Below, one piece after another: positions 14,471-28,578 of a stretch of DNA of 64,000 nucleotides; position 1 is the stretch's first letter; each line of letters opens with the position of its first letter. Position numbers and translations under genes: made by a program. Source of the stretch: Bathymodiolus brooksi (taxonomy: Eukaryota; Mollusca; Bivalvia; Mytilida; Modiolidae); contig OY804578.1 of NCBI GenBank assembly GCA_963680875.1, positions 248,001 to 312,000 on the forward strand, written 5' to 3'. The notes under the pieces were generated by a model, which saw only the letters and a program-made list of their open reading frames with translations, did not search any database and had not been told where the DNA came from.

Positions 14471-16800
14471 CACTACTTCTTTATCAATTCACGTACATTT
14501 AAAACCTTGACACAGTGGTTGGTGGTCAGTGTATGTGTATCACTACTTGTTTATCAATTCACGTACATTTAAACCCTTGACACAGTGGTTGGTGGTCAGC
14601 GTATGTGTATCACTACTTGTTTATCAATTCACGTACATTTAAACCCTTGACACAGTGGTTGGTGGTCAGTGTATGTGTATCACTACTTGTTTATCAATTC
14701 ACGTACATTTAAACCCTTGACACATTTGTTGGTGGTCAGTGTATGTGTATCGCTACTTCTTTATCAATTCACGTACATTTAAACCCTTGACACAGTGGTT
14801 GGTGGTCAGTGTATGTGTATCACTACTTCTTTATCAATTCACGTACATTTAAACCCTTGACACAGTGGTTGGTGGTCTGTGTATGTGTATCACTACTTGT
14901 TTATCAATTCACGTACATTTAAAACCTTGACACAGTGGTTGTTGGTCAATGTATGTGTATCACTACTTGTTTATCAATTCACGTACATTTAAAACCTTGA
15001 CACAGTGGTTGGTGGTCAGTGTATGTGTATCACTACTTGTTTATCAATTCACGTACATTTAAACCCTTGACACAGTGGTTGGTGGTCAGTGTATGTGTAT
15101 CACTACTTGTTTATCAATTCACGTACATTTAAAACCTTGACACAGTGGTTGGTGGTCAGTGTATGTGTATCACTACTTGTTTATCAATTCACGTACATTT
15201 AAAACCTTGACACAGTGGTTGGTGGTCAGTGTATGTGTATCACTATTTGTTTATCAATTCACGTACATTTAAACCCTTGACACAGTGGTTGGTGGTCAGT
15301 GTATGTGTATCACTACTTGTTTATCAATTCACGTACATTTAAAACCTTGACACAGTGGTTGGTGGTCAGTGTATGTGTATCACTACTTGTTTATCAATTC
15401 ACGTACATCTAAAACCTTGACACAGTGGTTGGTGGTCAGTGTATGTGTATCACTACTTGTTTATCAATTCACGTACATTTAAAACCTTGACACAGTGGTT
15501 GGTGGTCAGTGTATGTGTATCACTACTTGTTTATCAATTCACGTACATCTAAAACCTTGACACAGTGGTTGGTGGTCAGTGTATGTGTATCACTACTTGT
15601 TTATCAATTCACGTACATTTAAAACCTTGACACAGTGGTTGGTGGTCAGTGTATGTGTATCACTACTTGTTTATCAATTCACGTACATTTAAACCCTTGA
15701 CACAGTGGTTGGTGGTCAGTGTATGTGTATCACTACTTCTTTATCAATTCACGTACATTTAAAACCTTGACACAGTGGTTGGTGGTCAGTGTATGCGTAT
15801 CACTACTTGTTTATCAATTCACGTACATTTAAACCCTTGACACAGTGGTTGGTGGTCAGCGTATGTGTATCACTACTTCTTTATCAATTCACGTACATTT
15901 AAACCCTTGACACAGTGGTTGGTGGTCAGTGTATGTGTATCACTACTTGTTTATCAATTCACGTACATTTAAACCCTTGACACATTTGTTGGTGGTCAGT
16001 GTATGTGTATCGCTACTTCTTTATCAATTCACGTACATTTAAACCCTTGACACAGTGGTTGGTGGTCAGTGTATGTGTATCACTACTTCTTTATCAATTC
16101 ACGTACATTTAAACCCTTGACACAGTGGTTGGTGGTCTGTGTATGTGTATCACTACTTGTTTATCAATTCACGTACATTTAAAACCTTGACACAGTGGTT
16201 GTTGGTCAATGTATGTGTATCACTACTTGTTTATCAATTCACGTACATTTAAAACCTTGACACAGTGGTTGGTGGTCAGTGTATGTGTATCACTACTTGT
16301 TTATCAATTCACGTACATTTAAACCCTTGACACAGTGGTTGGTGGTCAGTGTATGTGTATCACTACTTGTTTATCAATTCACGTACATTTAAAACCTTGA
16401 CACAGTGGTTGGTGGTCAGTGTATGTGTATCACTACTTGTTTATCAATTCACGTACATTTAAAACCTTGACACAGTGGTTGGTGGTCAGTGTATGTGTAT
16501 CACTATTTGTTTATCAATTCACGTACATTTAAACCCTTGACACAGTGGTTGGTGGTCAGTGTATGTGTATCACTACTTGTTTATCAATTCACGTACATTT
16601 AAAACCTTGACACAGTGGTTGGTGGTCAGTGTATGTGTATCACTACTTGTTTATCAATTCACGTACATCTAAAACCTTGACACAGTGGTTGGTGGTCAGT
16701 GTATGTGTATCACTACTTGTTTATCAATTCACGTACATTTAAAACCTTGACACAGTGGTTGGTGGTCAGTGTATGTGTATCACTACTTGTTTATCAATTC
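14470..16800 (+). repeat. 18-monomer tandem duplication (1,260 bp)
   Basis: CACATTTGTTGG with TATCGCTAC occurs at 14721 and 15981, exactly 1,260 bp apart. The GTTGGTCAAT monomer (14941 and 16201), the CACTATTTG monomer (15241 and 16501) and the CATCTAAAA monomer (15401 and 16661) share the same offset. The match runs roughly 14,470-15,540 against 15,730-16,800. It ends where one copy has CATCTAAAAC and the other CATTTAAACC. The offset is exactly 18 x 70, with no net indel. Confidence 0.85.
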
Positions 16801-18089
16801 ACGTACATTTAAACCCTTGACACAGTGGTTGGTGGTCAGTGTATGTGTATCACTACTTGTTTATCAATTCACGTATATTTAAACCCTTGACACAGTTGTT
16901 GGTTGTCAGTGTATGTGTATCACTACTTGTTTATCAATTCACGTACACTTAAAACCTTGACACAGTGGTTGGTGGTCAGTGTATGTGTATCACTACTTGT
17001 TTATCAATTCACGTACATTTAAACCCTTGAAAAAGTTGTTGGTGGTCAGTGTATGTGTATCACTACTGTTTATCAATTCACGTACATTTAAACCCTTGAC
17101 ACAGTGGTTGGTGGTCAGTGTATGTGTATCACTACTTCTTTATCAATTCACGTACATTTAAACCCTTGACACAGTGGTTGGTGATCAGTGTATGTGTATC
17201 ACTACTTCTTTATCAATTCACGTACATTTAAAACCTTGACACAGTGGTTGGTGGTCAATGTATGTGTATCGCTACTTGTTTATCAATTCACGTACATTTA
17301 AAACCTTGACACAGTGGTTGGTGGTCAGTGTATGTGTATCACTACTTGTTTATCAATTCACGTACATTTAAACGCTTGACACAGTGGTTGGTGGTCAGTG
17401 TATGTGTATCACTACTTGTTTATCAATTCACGTACATTTAAAACCTTGACAAAGTGGTTGGTGGTCAGTGTATGTGTATCACTACTTCTTTATCAATTCA
17501 CGTACATTTAAAACCTTGACACAGTGGTTGGTGGTCAGTGTATGTGTATCACTACTTGTTTATCAATTCACGTACATTTAAAACCTTGACACAGTGGTTG
17601 GTGGTCAGTGTATGTGTATCACTACTTGTTTATCAATTCACGTACATTTAAACCCTTGACACAGTGGTTGGTGGTCAGTGTATGTGTATCACTACTTGTT
17701 TATCAATTCACGTACATTTAAAACCTTGACACAGTGGTTGGTGGTCAGTGTATGTGTATCACTACTTGTTTATCAATTTACGTACATTTAAAACCTTGAC
17801 ACAGTGGTTGGTGGTCAGTGTATGTGTATCACTACTTGTTTATCAATTCGCGTACATTTAAAACCTTGACACAGTGGTTGGTGGTCAGTGTATGTGTATC
17901 ACTACTTCTTTATCAATTCACGTCTATCTAAACCCTTGACACAGTGGTTGGTGGTCAGTGTCTGTGTATCACTACTTCTTTATCAATTCACGTACATTTA
18001 AAACCTTGACACAGTGGTTGGTGGTCAGTGTATGTGTATCACTACTTGTTTATCAATTCACGTACATTTAAACCCTTGACACAGTGGTT
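16801..18089 (+). repeat. Mixed satellite monomers, first CAGTTGTTGGTTGTC type
   Basis: Ordinary monomers here include the first CGTATATTTAAACC plus CAGTTGTTGGTTGTC monomer (16891), followed by CACTTAAAAC and TTGAAAAAGTTG monomers. The same three-monomer signature returns at 18150 and 18989 (offsets 1,259 and 839). One base is missing in CACTACTGTTTATC near 17067, giving a 69-mer. This deletion is the only reason a 60-codon frame stays open at 16979-17161, so it is not a gene. Confidence 0.75.
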
Positions 18090-19715
18090 GGTGGTCAGTG
18101 TATGTGTATCACTACTTGTTTATCAATTCACGTATATTTAAACCCTTGACACAGTTGTTGGTTGTCAGTGTATGTGTATCACTACTTGTTTATCAATTCA
18201 CGTACACTTAAAACCTTGACACAGTGGTTGGTGGTCAGTGTATGTGTATCACTACTTGTTTATCAATTCACGTACATTTAAACCCTTGAAAAAATTGTTG
18301 GTGGTCAGTGTATGTGTATCACTACTTCTTTATCAATTCACGTACATTTAAACCCTTGAAACAGTGGTTGGTGGTCAGCGTATGTGTATCACTACTTCTT
18401 TATCAATTCACGTACATTTAAACCCTTGACACAGTGGTTGGTGGTCAGTGTATGTGTATCACTACTTGTTTATCTATTCACGTACATTTAAACCCTTGAC
18501 ACAGTGGTTGGTGGTCAGTGTATGTGTATCACTACTTCTTTATCAATTCACGTACATTTAAACCCTTGACACAGTGGTTGGTGATCAGTGTATGTGTATC
18601 ACTACTTCTTTATCAATTCACGTACATTTAAACCCTTGACACAGTGGTTGGTGGTCAGTGTCTGTGTATCACTACTTGTTTATCAATTCACGTACATTTA
18701 AACCCTTGACACAGTGGTTGGTGGTCAGTGTATGTGTATCACTACTTGTTTATCAATTCACGTACATTTAAAACCTTGACACAGTGGTTGGTGGTCAGTG
18801 TACGTGTATCACTACTTGTTTATCAATTCACGTATATTTAAACCTTGACACAGTGGTTGGTGGTCAGTGTATGTGTATCGCTACTTGTTTATCAATCCAC
18901 GTACATTTAAACCCTTGACACAGTGGTTGGTGGTCAGTGTATGTGTATCACTACTTGTTTATCAATTCACGTATATTTAAACCCTTGACACAGTTGTTGG
19001 TTGTCAGTGTATGTGTATCACTACTTGTTTATCAATTCACGTACACTTAAAACCTTGACACAGTGGTTGGTGGTCAGTGTATGTGTATCACTACTTGTTT
19101 ATCAATTCACGTACATTTAAACCCTTGAAAAAGTTGTTGGTGGTCAGTGTATGTGTATCACTACTTCTTTATCAATTCACGTACATTTAAACCCTTGAAA
19201 CAGTGGTTGGTGGTCAGCGTATGTGTATCACTACTTTTTTATCAATTCACGTACATTTAAATCCTTGACACAGTGGTTGGTAGTCAGTGTATGTGTATAA
19301 CTACTTGTTTATCAATTCACGTACATTTAAACCCTTGACACAGTGGTTGGTGGTCAGTGTATGTGTATCACTACTTCTTTATCAATTCACGTACATTTAA
19401 ACCCTTGACACAGTGGTTGGTGATCAGTGTATGTGTATCACTACTTCTTTATCAATTCACGTACATTTAAACCCTTGACACAGTGGTTGGTGGTCAGTGT
19501 CTGTGTATCACTACTTGTTTATCAATTCACGTACATTTAAACCCTTGACACAGTGGTTGGTGGTCAGTGTATGTGTATCACTACTTGTTTATCAATTCAC
19601 GTACATTTAAAACCTTGACACAGTGGTTGGTGGTCAGTGTACGTGTATCACTACTTGTTTATCAATTCACGTATATTTAAACCTTGACACAGTGGTTGGT
19701 GGTCAGTGTATGTGT
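18090..19715 (+). repeat. 12-monomer tandem duplication (839 bp)
   Basis: CAGTTGTTGGTTGTC occurs at 18150 and 18989, and the 69-bp CGTATATTTAAACC monomer at 18837 and 19676. Both are 839 bp apart (12 x 70 minus 1). The intervening order (CACTTAAAAC, TTGAAAAA, TTGAAACAG with CAGCG, GATCAG, GTCTGTG, GTACGTG) is shared. Private changes include TTGAAAAAATTG against TTGAAAAAGTTG, and TATAACTAC near 19306. These show some divergence since duplication. Confidence 0.83.
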
Positions 19716-20006
19716 ATCACTACTTGTTTATCAATTCACGTACATTTAAACCCTTGACACAGTGGTTGGTGGTCAGTGTATGTGTAACACTACTTCTTTA
19801 TCAATTCACGTACATGTAAACCCTTGACACAGTGGTTGGTGGTCAGTGTATGTGTATCACTACTTGTTTATCAATTCACGTACATTTAAAACCTTGACAC
19901 AGTGGTTGGTGGTCAGTGTATATATATCACTACTTGTTTATCAATTCACGTACATTTAAACGCTTGACACAGTGGTTGGTGGTCAGTGTATGTGTATCAC
20001 TACTTG

Positions 20007-20042
20007 TTTATCAATTCACGTACATTTATCAATTCACGTACA
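20007..20042 (+). repeat. 18-bp tandem duplication creating an 88-bp monomer
   Basis: TTTATCAATTCACGTACA occurs twice in direct succession (20007-20024 and 20025-20042) before the next TTTAAAACC. The duplicated segment starts with TTTA and is followed by TTTA of the next monomer, so slippage between the two TTTA repeats explains it. I found this event only once in the window, so it is a useful unique anchor. Confidence 0.96.
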
Positions 20043-23000
20043 TTTAAAACCTTGACACAGTGGTTGGTGGTCAGTGTATGTGTATCACTACTTGTTTATC
20101 AATTCACGTACATTTAAAACCTTGACACAGTGGTTGGTGGTCAGTGTATGTGTATCACTACTTGTTTATCAATTCACGTACATTTAAACCCTTGACACAG
20201 TGGTTGGTGGTCAGTGTATGTGTATCACTACTTGTTTATCAATTCACGTACATTTAAAACCTTGACACAGTGGTTGGTGGTCAGTGTATGTGTATCACTA
20301 CTTGTTTATCAATTCACGTACATTTAAAACCTTGACACAGTGGTTGGTGGTCGGTGTATGTGTATCACTACTTGTTTTAACAATTCGCGTACATTTAAAA
20401 CCTTGACACAGTGGTTGGTGGTCAGTGTATGTGTATCACTACTTCTTTATCAATTCACGTCTATTTAAACCCTTGACACAGTGGTTGGTGGTCAGTGTCT
20501 GTGTATCACTACTTGTTTATCAATTCACGTACATTTAAAACCTTGACACAGTGGTTGGAGGTCAGTGTATGTGTATCACTACTTGTTTATCAATTCATGT
20601 ACATCTAAAACCTTGACACAGTGGTTGGTGGTCACTGTATGTGTATCACTACTTCTTTATCAATTCACGTACATTTAAACCATTGACACAGTGGTTGGTG
20701 GTTAGTGTATGTGTATCACTACTTCTTTATCAATTCACGTACATTTAAAACCTTGACACAGTGGTTGGTGGTCAGTGTATGTGTATCACTACTTGTTTAT
20801 CAATTCACGTACATTTAAACCCTTGACACAGTGGTTGGTGGTCAGCGTATGTGTATCACTACTTCTTTATCAATTCACGTACATTTAAACCCTTGACACA
20901 GTGGTTGGTGGTCAGTGTATGTGTATCACTACTTGTTTATCAATTCACGTACATTTAAACCCTTGACACAGTGGTTGGTGGTCAGTGTATGTGTATCACT
21001 ACTTCTTTATCAATTCACGTACATTTAAACCCTTGACACAGTGGTTGGTGGTCAATGTATGTGTATCACTACTTCTTTATCAATTCACGTACATTTAAAC
21101 CCTTGACACAGTGGTTGGTGGTCAGTGTATGTGTATCACTACTTCTTTATCAATTCACGTACATTTAAACCCTTGACACATTGGTTGGTGGTCAGTGTCT
21201 GTGTATCACTACTTGTTTATCAATTCACGTACATTTAAACCCTTGACACAGTGGTTGGTGGTCAGTGTATGTGTATCACTACTTGTTTATCAATTCACGT
21301 ACATTTAAAACCTTGACACAGTGGTTGGTGGTCAGTGTACGTGTATCACTACTTGTTTATCAATTCACGTACATTTAAACCTTGACACAGTGGTTGGTGG
21401 TCAGTGTATGTGTATCACTACTTGTTTATCAATTCACGTACATTTAAACCCTTGACACAGTGGTTGGTGGTCAGTGTATGTGTAACACTATTTCTTTATC
21501 AATTCACGTACATTTAAACCCTTGACACAGTGATTGGTGGTCTGTGTATGTGTATCACTACTTCTTTATCAATTCACGTACATTTAAAACCTTGACACAG
21601 TGGTTGGTGGTCAATGTATGTGTATCACTACTTGTTTATCAATTCACGTACATTTAAAACCTTGACACAGTGGTTGGTGGTCAGTGTATATGTATCACTA
21701 CTTGTTTATCAATTCACGTACATTTAAACGCTTGACACAGTGGTTGGTGGTCAGTGTATGTGTATCACTACTTGTTTATCAATTCACGTACATTTAAAAC
21801 CTTGACACAGTAGTTGGTGGTCAGTGTATGTGTATCACTACTTGTTTATCAATTCACGTACATTTAAAACCTTGACACAGTGGTTGGTGGTCAGTGTATG
21901 TGTATCACTACTTGTTTATCAATTCACGTACATTTAAAACCTTGACACAGTGGTTGGTGGTCAGTGTATGTGTATCACTACTTGTTTATCAATTCACGTA
22001 CATTTAAACCCTTGACACAGTGGTTGGTGGTCAGTGTATGTGTATCACTACTTGTTTATCAATTCACGTACATTTAAAACCTTGACACAGTGGTTGGTGG
22101 TCAGTGTATGTGTATCACTACTTGTTTATCAATTCACGTACATTTAAAACTTGACACAGTGGTTGGTGGTCAGTGTATGTGTATCACTACTTGTTTATCA
22201 ATTCGCGTACATTTAAAACCTTGACACAGTGGTTGGTGGTCAGTGTATGTGTATCACTACTTCTTTATCAATTCACGTCTATTTAAACCCTTGACACAGT
22301 GGTTGGTGGTCAGTGTCTGTGTATCACTACTTGTTTATCAATTCACGTACATTTAAAACCTTGACACAGTGGTTGGAGGTCAGTGTATGTGTATCACTAC
22401 TTGTTTATCAATTCATGTACATCTAAAACCTTGACACAGTGGTTGGTGGTCACTGTATGTGTATCACTACTTCTTTATCAATTCACGTACATTTAAACCA
22501 TTGACACAGTGGTTGGTGGTTAGTGTATGTGTATCACTACTTCATTATCAATTCACGTACATTTAAAACCTTGACACAGTGGTTGGTGGTCAGTGTATGT
22601 GTATCACTACTTGTTTATCAATTCACGTACATTTAAACCCTTGACACAGTGGTTGGTGGTCAGCGTATGTGTATCACTACTTCTTTATCAATTCACGTAC
22701 ATTTAAACCCTTGACACAGTGGTTGGTGGTCAGTGTATGTGTATCACTACTTCTTTATCAATTCACGTACATTTAAACCCTTGACACAGTGGTTGGTGGT
22801 CAGTGTATGTGTATCACTACTTCTTTATCAATTCACGTACATTTAAACCCTTGACACAGTGGTTGGTGGTCAATGTATGTGTATCACTACTTCTTTATCA
22901 ATTCACGTACATTTAAACCCTTGACACAGTGGTTGGTGGTCAGTGTATGTGTATCACTACTTCTTTATCAATTCACGTACATTTAAACCCTTGACACAGT

Positions 23001-24730
23001 GGTTGGTGATCAGTGTATGTGTATCACTACTTCTTTATCAATTCACGTACATTTAAACCCTTGACACAGTGGTTGGTGGTCAGTGTCTGTGTATCACTAC
23101 TTGTTTATCAATTCACGTACATTTAAACCCTTGACACAGTGGTTGGTGGTCAGTGTATGTGTATCACTACTTGTTTATCAATTCACGTACATTTAAAACC
23201 TTGACACAGTGGTTGGTGGTCAGTGTACGTGTATCACTACTTGTTTATCAATTCACGTATATTTAAACCTTGACACAGTGGTTGGTGGTCAGTGTATGTG
23301 TATCACTACTTGTTTATCAATTCACGTACATTTAAACCCTTGACACAGTGGTTGGTGGTCAGTGTATGTGTAACACTACTTCTTTATCAATTCACGTACA
23401 TTTAAACCCTTGACACAGTGGTTGGTGGTCAGTGTATGTGTATCACTACTTCTTTATCAATTCACGTACATTTAAAACCTTGACACAGTGGTTCGTGGTC
23501 AATGTATGTGTATCACTACTTGTTTATCAATTCACGTACATTTAAAACCTTGACACAGTGGTTGGTGGTCAGTGTATATGTATCACTACTTGTTTATCAA
23601 TTCACGTACATTTAAACGCTTGACACAGTGGTTGGTGGTCAGTGTATGTGTATCACTACTTGTTTATCAATTCACGTACATTTAAAACCTTGACACAGTA
23701 GTTGGTGGTCAGTGTATGTGTATCACTACTTGTTTATCAATTCACGTACATTTAAAACCTTGACACAGTGGTTGGTGGTCAGTGTATGTGTATCACTACT
23801 TGTTTATCAATTCACGTACATTTAAAACCTTGACACAGTGGTTGGTGGTCAGTGTATGTGTATCACTACTTGTTTATCAATTCACGTACATTTAAACCCT
23901 TGACACAGTGGTTGGTGGTCAGTGTATGTGTATCACTACTTGTTTATCAATTCACGTACATTTAAAACCTTGACACAGTGGTTGGTGGTCAGTGTATGTG
24001 TATCACTACTTCTTTATCAATTCACGTCTATTTAAACCCTTGACACAGTGGTTGGTGGTCAGTGTCTGTGTATCACTACTTGTTTATCAATTCACGTACA
24101 TTTAAAACCTTGACACAGTGGTTGGAGGTCAGTGTATGTGTATCACTACTTGTTTATCAATTCATGTACATCTAAAACCTTGACACAGTGGTTGGTGGTC
24201 ACTGTATGTGTATCACTACTTCTTTATCAATTCACGTACATTTAAACCATTGACACAGTGGTTGGTGGTTAGTGTATGTGTATCACTACTTCTTTATCAA
24301 TTCACGTACATCTAAAACCTTGACACAGTGGTTGGTGGTCAGTGTATGTGTATCACTACTTGTTTATCAATTCACGTACATTTAAACCCTTGACACAGTG
24401 GTTGGTGGTCAGCGTATGTGTATCACTACTTCTTTATCAATTCACGTACATTTAAACCCTTGACACAGTGGTTGGTGGTCAGTGTATGTGTATCACTACT
24501 TGTTTATCAATTCACGTACATTTAAACCCTTGACACAGTGGTTGGTGGTCAGTGTATGTGTATCACTACTTCTTTATCAATTCACGTACATTTAAACCCT
24601 TGACACAGTGGTTGGTGGTCAATGTATGTGTATCACTACTTCTTTATCAATTCACGTACATTTAAACCCTTGACACAGTGATTGGTGGTCTGTGTATGTG
24701 TATCACTACTTGTTTATCAATTCACGTACA
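20043..24730 (+). repeat. 25-26-monomer higher-order units
   Basis: A five-monomer signature (CGTCTATTT; GTGTCTG; GGAGGTC; CATGTACATCTA with GGTCACTG; AACCATTGAC with GGTTAGTG) recurs. Its last monomer begins at 20674, 22492 and 24241, giving units of 1,818 bp (26-mer) and 1,749 bp (25-mer). The zone opens with an irregular monomer near 20370, where TGTTTATC reads TGTTTTAAC (one base longer). Single-base losses occur near 21379, 22148 (TTTAAAACTTGAC) and 23268. The ACTTCATTATC monomer near 22541 recurs at about 28628, tying this unit to the 28.2-30.4 kb copy. Confidence 0.85.
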
Positions 24731-26828
24731 TTTAAAACCTTGACACAGTGGTTGGTGGTCAATGTATGTGTATCACTACTTGTTTATCAATTCACGTACA
24801 TTTAAACCCTTGACACAGTGGTTGGTGGTCAGCGTATGTGTATCACTACTAATTAATCAATTCACGTACATTTAAACCCTTGACACAGTGGTTGGTGGTC
24901 AGTGTATGTGTATCACTACTTCTTTATCAATTCACGTACATTTAAACCCTTGACACAGTGGTTGGTGGTCAATGTATGTGTATCACTACTTCTTTATCAA
25001 TTCACGTACATTTAAACCCTTGACACAGTGGTTGGTGGTCAGTGTCTGTGTATCACTACTTGTTTATCAATTCACGTACATTTAAACCCTTGACACAGTG
25101 GTTGGTGGTCAGTGTATGTGTATCACTACTTGTTTATCAATTCACGTACATTTAAAACCTTGACACAGTGGTTGGTGGTCAGTGTACGTGTATCACTACT
25201 TGTTTATCAATTCACGTATATTTAAACCTTGACACAGTGGTTGGTGGTCAGTGTATGTGTATCACTACTTGTTTATCAATTCACGTACATTTAAACCCTT
25301 GACACAGTGGTTGGTGGTCAGTGTATGTGTAACACTACTTCTTTATCAATTCACGTACATTTAAACCCTTGACACAGTGGTTGGTGGTCTGTGTATGTGT
25401 ATCACTACTTCTTTATCAATTCACGTACATTTAAAACCTTGACACAGTGGTTGGTGGTCAATGTATGTGTATCACTACTTGTTTATCAATTCACGTACAT
25501 TTAAAACCTTGACACAGTGGTTGGTGGTCAGTGTATGTGTATCACTACTTATTTATCAATTCAGGTACATCTAAAACCTTGACACAGTGGTTGGTGGTCA
25601 GTGTATGTGTATCACTACTTGTTTATCAATTCACGTACATTTAAACCCTTGACACAGTGGTTGGTGGTCAGTGTATGTGTATCACTACTTGTTTATCAAT
25701 TCACGTACATTTAAAACCTTGACACAGTGGTTGGTGGTCAGTGTATGTGTATCACTACTTGTTTATCAATTCACGTACATTTAAAACCTTGACACAGTGG
25801 TTGGTGGTCAATGTATGTGTATCACTACTTGTTTATCAATTCACGTACATTTAAACCCTTGACACAGTGGTTGGTGGTCAGCGTATGTGTATCACTACTT
25901 CTTTATCAATTCACGTACATTTAAACCCTTGACACAGTGGTTGGTGGTCAGTGTATGTGTATCACTACTTCTTTATCAATTCACGTACATTTAAACCCTT
26001 GACACAGTGGTTGGTGGTCAATGTATGTGTATCACTACTTCTTTATCAATTCACGTACATTTAAACCCTTGACACAGTGGTTGGTGGTCAGTGTCTGTGT
26101 ATCACTACTTGTTTATCAATTCACGTACATTTAAACCCTTGACACAGTGGTTGGTGGTCAGTGTATGTGTATCACTACTTGTTTATCAATTCACGTACAT
26201 TTAAAACCTTGACACAGTGGTTGGTGGTCAGTGTACGTGTATCACTACTTGTTTATCAATTCACGTATATTTAAACCTTGACACAGTGGTTGGTGGTCAG
26301 TGTATGTGTATCACTACTTGTTTATCAATTCACGTACATTTAAACCCTTGACACAGTGGTTGGTGGTCAGTGTATGTGTAACACTACTTCTTTATCAATT
26401 CACGTACATTTAAACCCTTGACACAGTGGTTGGTGGTCTGTGTATGTGTATCACTACTTCTTTATCAATTCACGTACATTTAAAACCTTGACACAGTGGT
26501 TGGTGGTCAATGTATGTGTATCACTACTTGTTTATCAATTCACGTACATTTAAAACCTTGACACAGTGGTTGGTGGTCAGTGTATGTGTATCACTACTTA
26601 TTTATCAATTCAGGTACATCTAAAACCTTGACACAGTGGTTGGTGGTCAGTGTATGTGTATCACTACTTGTTTATCAATTCACGTACATTTAAACCCTTG
26701 ACACAGTGGTTGGTGGTCAGTGTATGTGTATCACTACTTGTTTATCAATTCACGTACATTTAAAACCTTGACACAGTGGTTGGTGGTCAGTGTATGTGTA
26801 TCACTACTTGTTTATCAATTCACGTACA
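24731..26828 (+). repeat. 15-monomer tandem duplication (1,049 bp)
   Basis: Two units, 24731-25779 and 25780-26828, share the 69-bp CGTATATTTAAACC monomer (25221 and 26270) and the CAGGTACATC monomer (25562 and 26611), both 1,049 bp apart (15 x 70 minus 1). The copies differ near 24850, where the first reads ACTACTAATTAATCAA and the second has the usual CTTCTTTATCAA. The same CAGGTACATC monomer returns at 27311, a further 700 bp on. Confidence 0.86.
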
Positions 26829-28578
26829 TTTAAAACCTTGACACAGTGGTTGGTGGTCAGTGTATGTGTATCACTACTTGTTTATCAATTCACGTACATT
26901 TAAACCCTTGACACAGTGGTTGGTGGTCTGTGTATGTGTATCACTACTTCTTTATCAATTCACGTACATTTAAAACCTTGACACAGTGGTTGGTGGTCAA
27001 TGTATGTGTATCACTACTTGTTTATCAATTCACGTACATTTAAAACCTTGACACAGTGGTTGGTGGTCAGTGTATATGTATCACTACTTGTTTATCAATT
27101 CACGTACATTTAAACGCTTGACACAGTGGTTGGTGGTCAGTGTATGTGTATCACTACTTGTTTATCAATTCACGTACATTTAAAACCTTGACACAGTAGT
27201 TGGTGGTCAGTGTATGTGTATCACTACTTGTTTATCAATTCACGTACATTTAAAACCTTGACACAGTGGTTGGTGGTCAGTGTATGTGTATCACTACTTA
27301 TTTATCAATTCAGGTACATCTAAAACCTTGACACAGTGGTTGGTGGTCAGTGTATGTGTATCACTACTTGTTTATCAATTCACGTACATTTAAACCCTTG
27401 ACACAGTGGTTGGTGGTCAGTGTATGTGTATCACTACTTGTTTATCAATTCACGTACATTTAAAACCTTGACACAGTGGTTGGTGGTCAGTGTATGTGTA
27501 TCACTACTTGTTTATCAATTCACGTACATTTAAAACCTTGACACAGTGGTTGGTGGTCAGTGTATGTGTATCACTACTTGTTTATCAATTCGCGTACATT
27601 TAAAACCTTGACACAGTGGTTGGTGGTCAGTGTATGTGTATCACTACTTCTTTATCAATTCACGTCTATTTAAACCCTTGACACAGTGGTTGGTGGTCAG
27701 TGTCTGTGTATCACTACTTGTTTATCAATTCACGTACATTTAAAACCTTGACACAGTGGTTGGAGGTCAGTGTATGTGTATCACTACTTGTTTATCAATT
27801 CATGTACATCTAAAACCTTGACACAGTGGTTGGTGGTCACTGTATGTTTATCACTACTTCTTTATCAATTCACGTACATTTAAACCATTGACACAGTGGT
27901 TTGTGGTTAGTGCATGTGTATCACTACTTGTTTATCAATTCACGTACATTTAAAACTTTGACACAATGGTTGGTGGTCAGTGTATGTGTATCACTACTTG
28001 TTTATCAATTCACGAACATTTGAAACCTTGACACAGTGGTTGGTGGTCAGTGTATGTGTATCACTACTTGTTTATCAATTCACGTACATTTAAAACCTTG
28101 ACACAGTGGTTGGTGGTCAGTGTATGTGTATCACTACTTGTTTATCAATTCACGTACATTTAAACCCTTGACACAGTGGTTGGAGGTCAGTGTATGTGTA
28201 TCACTACTTCTTTATCAATTCACGTACATTTAAAACCTTGACACAGTGGTTGGTGGTCAGTGTATGTGTATCACTACTTGTTTATCAATTCGCGTACATT
28301 TAAAACCTTGACACAGTGGTTGGTGGTCAGTGTATGTGTATCACTACTTCTTTATCAATTCACGTCTATTTAAACCCTTGACACAGTGGTTGGTGGTCAG
28401 TGTCTGTGTATCACTACTTGTTTATCAATTCACGTACATTTAAAACCTTGACACAGTGGTTGGAGGTCAGTGTATGTGTATCACTACTTGTTTATCAATT
28501 CATGTACATCTAAAACCTTGACACAGTGGTTGGTGGTCACTGTATGTGTATCACTACTTCTTTATCAATTCATGTACA
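26829..28578 (+). repeat. 10-monomer spaced repeats (700 bp)
   Basis: The AACCATTGAC monomer starts at 27879 and again at 28579, 700 bp apart, each preceded by the CGTCTATTT, GTGTCTG, GGAGGTC and CATGTACATCTA series. After the first copy come distinctive monomers GTGGTTTGTGGTTAGTGCATG, AAACTTTGACACAATGG and CACGAACATTTGAAACC (about 27,886-28,025). These return near 32,650-32,780, 35,660-35,790 and 51,565-51,700. Confidence 0.8.

Noticed and set aside
16979..17161. Open frame of 60 codons
   Set aside because: It is kept open by a one-base loss near 17067. The protein is just the translated monomer, with no start context or domain.
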